Part shown: piece after piece, positions 62,305 through 64,000 of the stretch | Numbering within the stretch: position 1 is the stretch's first letter | How the letters are laid out: every line of letters starts with the position of its first letter | DNA from: Gallibacterium genomosp. 3 | GTDB taxonomy: Bacteria > Pseudomonadota > Gammaproteobacteria > Enterobacterales > Pasteurellaceae | Length of the DNA: 64,000 nt | Direction of reading: 5' to 3' | Assembly (NCBI RefSeq): GCF_001678475.1 | Contig: NZ_JTJR01000035.1 | Coordinates: 62,001 to 126,000, forward strand | Made by a program: the position numbers and the translations under genes | The notes under the pieces: model-generated | The model's database searches: none | Told to the model about the DNA's origin: nothing | The model's input: the letters and a program-made list of their open reading frames with translations, nothing else

Positions 62305-63066
62305 CTATTCTGTTTCTATTCCCACAATAACAGGACTAACATTAAATAAATAACCATCAAAATTAGGATCATCTACATCAGAAAGCTCAAATAATTTTTG
62401 TTTTACATTTTCTAAATGTTGCCACATTGCTTTCCTAGCCAATACGGGATCTTTCTTCTGCATAGCAGATACAATATTTTCATGATCTTTAATCCATAAA
62501 TAGCGATAGTTTTGATTAGGAATATGCATATGTAATCCCTGCCACATCTTGCTATTCATTCTTAAATCCCATAAAGCTTTTTGCATCTGAATAATCACTT
62601 CATTTTGTGTAATTTCCGCAATTGTCCGATGGAAATCTTCATCTGCCACATAGTCTTCATCACCATGTTCCAAAGTTTTTCTTTCTCTAAGAAGAATATC
62701 CTTTAATTTAATAATATCCGCTCTTGTTGCTTGAATTGCAGCAAACTCAGCAATACTACTTTCTAACAACTGCCTTGCCTGTAATAATTCAAATGGACCT
62801 ACATCTATTTGGTTAATTGATTCATCATTTTCAGCTACTCGAGGTAAATCAATTAGATATACCCCAGATCCTTTTCTTACTTCGACAAACCCTTCTATTT
62901 CCAACATGATCAAAGCTTCTCTAATTACTGTACGGCTAACGTTAAAAAAATCAGCTAACTCTCTTTCTGTTGGTAATTTGTCACCAATTTTGTATGTTCC
63001 TTCAAATAATTGTTTTTTTAATTCATTTCCTATTTTTTTATAAGAACGTAAATCCTCATTAATCAT
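62305..63066 (-). CDS. GntR-family (FadR subfamily) regulator, UxuR/ExuR-like
   Basis: A 253-residue regulator with an N-terminal winged helix (KLPTERELADFFNVSRTVIREALIMLE split as KLPTERELADFF and SRTVIREAL) and an all-helical FCD effector domain with conserved metal-site residues (DEDFHRTIAEIT, RYLWIKDHENIVSAM). UxuR and ExuR respond to hexuronates or their aldonates. It lies 14 nt after the GH31 gene and 31 nt before uxuA, so the regulator is in the middle of the operon it probably controls. UxuR versus ExuR cannot be decided. Confidence 0.88.
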   Translation of the reverse strand: MINEDLRSYKKIGNELKKQLFEGTYKIGDKLPTERELADFFNVSRTVIREALIMLEIEGFVEVRKGSGVYLIDLPRVAENDESINQIDVGPFELLQARQLLESSIAEFAAIQATRADIIKLKDILLRERKTLEHGDEDYVADEDFHRTIAEITQNEVIIQMQKALWDLRMNSKMWQGLHMHIPNQNYRYLWIKDHENIVSAMQKKDPVLARKAMWQHLENVKQKLFELSDVDDPNFDGYLFNVSPVIVGIETE

Positions 63067-63080
63067 AATGATTTCCTAAC

Positions 63081-64000
63081 TTATTCATCTATATCAGATA
63101 GTAAAACCGCTCTATCTAACGGTAAGCTTCTACCATTAATGAATAATTCTCTGCTTTCATTATTTGGCAACCTAAAAAATATTTTTTCATATTTAGGCAT
63201 AAATGTTCCTGATCTAGATAAAACAATATTAATACGATCACTTAAACAAATAACCTTAATACGTAACATTAAATATTCTTCATTTAAATAATTATAACTT
63301 TCTCCATCATCATCGAAAATTTCAAGATCGTATTCCCCGATACCAATCGGTGGCATAACCAATAATTCCCTACAAATATCTTCCTTAGTATTTCTGACAT
63401 TTTTTGGATTCATTGGAATAATTGATCCCGCCTTAATAAATAAAGGGATTCTTTCTAGCGGGGCAGAAACAGTGATTTCTTGTCCACCTTTATACCATTC
63501 ATGTGTATAAAAATCGTACCACCCTATATAATTATTTGGTAAGTAAACTCTTCTCTCTCTTTGATTCGGCTCTACTACAGAAGCTACTAATAAATCTTTA
63601 CCTAATAGATAATCATCTGTTTCAACAAAAGTATGAATATCATGTTCATGATCCAAAAATGTTGGACGTAATATTGGTTCATCATACTTATGCGCCATCC
63701 ATAACAAATTATATAGGTAAGGCATAAAATGATAACGTAATTGAATAGTTGAGCGAATAATGTCTATTACCTCTGGATACATCCAAGGTTCATTTACAGA
63801 ATGATCATCATTCCAAGAATGAATAGTAAAACGAGGATGCATTACTCCATTTTGAACCCATCTTACAAATAATTCTGGATCTGGTTTATCCCCAGAAAAG
63901 CCTCCAACATCATGCCCTATATTATATAAAGCAGAGAGGCTCATCCCTAATCCCATTTTGATATTATATTTTAAAGTATTCCAATTCGTTCTGTTATCAC
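63081..64000 (-). CDS. Glycoside hydrolase family 31 protein (partial, 5' end outside window)
   Basis: About 306 C-terminal residues of a GH31 alpha-glycosidase; the frame stays open to the right edge, where the family block GDNRTNWNTLKY is partly visible (DNRTNWNTLKYNIKMG). Further landmarks are LYNIGHDVGGFSG, WVQNGVMHPRFTIHSWNDD, LRPTFLDH and the beta-sandwich tail with IPLFIKAGSIIPM. GH31 includes alpha-glucosidases, alpha-xylosidases and sulfoquinovosidases. The catalytic nucleophile lies upstream of the window. No signal can be assessed. It is the upstream gene of gntR-uxuA. Confidence 0.9.
   Translation of the reverse strand, partial: DNRTNWNTLKYNIKMGLGMSLSALYNIGHDVGGFSGDKPDPELFVRWVQNGVMHPRFTIHSWNDDHSVNEPWMYPEVIDIIRSTIQLRYHFMPYLYNLLWMAHKYDEPILRPTFLDHEHDIHTFVETDDYLLGKDLLVASVVEPNQRERRVYLPNNYIGWYDFYTHEWYKGGQEITVSAPLERIPLFIKAGSIIPMNPKNVRNTKEDICRELLVMPPIGIGEYDLEIFDDDGESYNYLNEEYLMLRIKVICLSDRINIVLSRSGTFMPKYEKIFFRLPNNESRELFINGRSLPLDRAVLLSDIDE

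Overview
The window is chromosomal DNA from an AT-rich gammaproteobacterium, almost certainly a member of the Pasteurellaceae. Evidence for this is the gene order galM-galK-galT / galS / mglBAC, cmk-rpsA-ihfB-lapA-lapB-pyrF-yciH and iscRSUA-hscBA-fdx-iscX, together with H. influenzae-like proteins throughout. A chromosomal nicotinamide phosphoribosyltransferase (nadV) predicts growth without V-factor. I do not name a genus. By eye I found no exact copy of either classical Pasteurellaceae DNA-uptake 9-mer.

Layout, left part. pdxT (cut by the left edge) and pdxS make PLP. A five-gene minus-strand array follows: nagK, a lipoprotein, nadV, a kinase-like protein and yfaE. Next come ribA, lptD, talB and the hinT-uppP-ubiD cluster. 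focA-pflB (with a perfect FNR box and no pflA after it), a gamma-glutamyltransferase and a small lipoprotein come next. From about 18.5 to 26.8 kb lies a complete galactose regulon: mglBAC uptake, the GalS repressor and galTKM (Leloir pathway). Both of its promoters show CRP and Gal-type operator sites in class II geometry.

Layout, middle. A Nudix hydrolase, yffB-dapE-M15 peptidase, a YafD-like protein and a CPA1 antiporter are followed by the conserved cmk/rpsA/ihfB/lapAB/pyrF/yciH block. The rpsA leader carries two GGA-loop hairpins resembling the autogenous control leader of enterobacteria. glpFK follows, with a good GlpR operator. A small accessory patch (40.1-41.2 kb) holds a 10-G tract, a StbDE/RelBE-like toxin-antitoxin pair, a possible gene remnant and tRNA-Ser(GGA). 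putA-putP (PutA without its DNA-binding domain) and the dppABCDF peptide transporter follow.

Layout, right part. Between dpp and isc is an AT-rich accessory segment (52.3-53.8 kb) with one unknown gene and apparently decayed sequence. The isc operon runs from a strong type 1 IscR site to iscX. trmJ and suhB are next. At the right edge is a minus-strand hexuronate/glycoside cluster: a GH31 glycosidase (cut by the window), a GntR-family regulator and uxuA.

The window is mostly core metabolism: sugars, glycerol, proline, peptides, anaerobic pyruvate cleavage, Fe-S assembly and vitamin cofactors. A recurring theme is a stem-loop just after a highly demanded cistron (mglB, rpsA, iscU, dppA), which probably sets unequal expression within operons. 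I found no CRISPR array, rRNA, intact IS or prophage. I see no convincing new multigene system; the best candidates for new biology are the nadV-linked array, the 52.3-53.8 kb island and the GH31-GntR-uxuA cluster.
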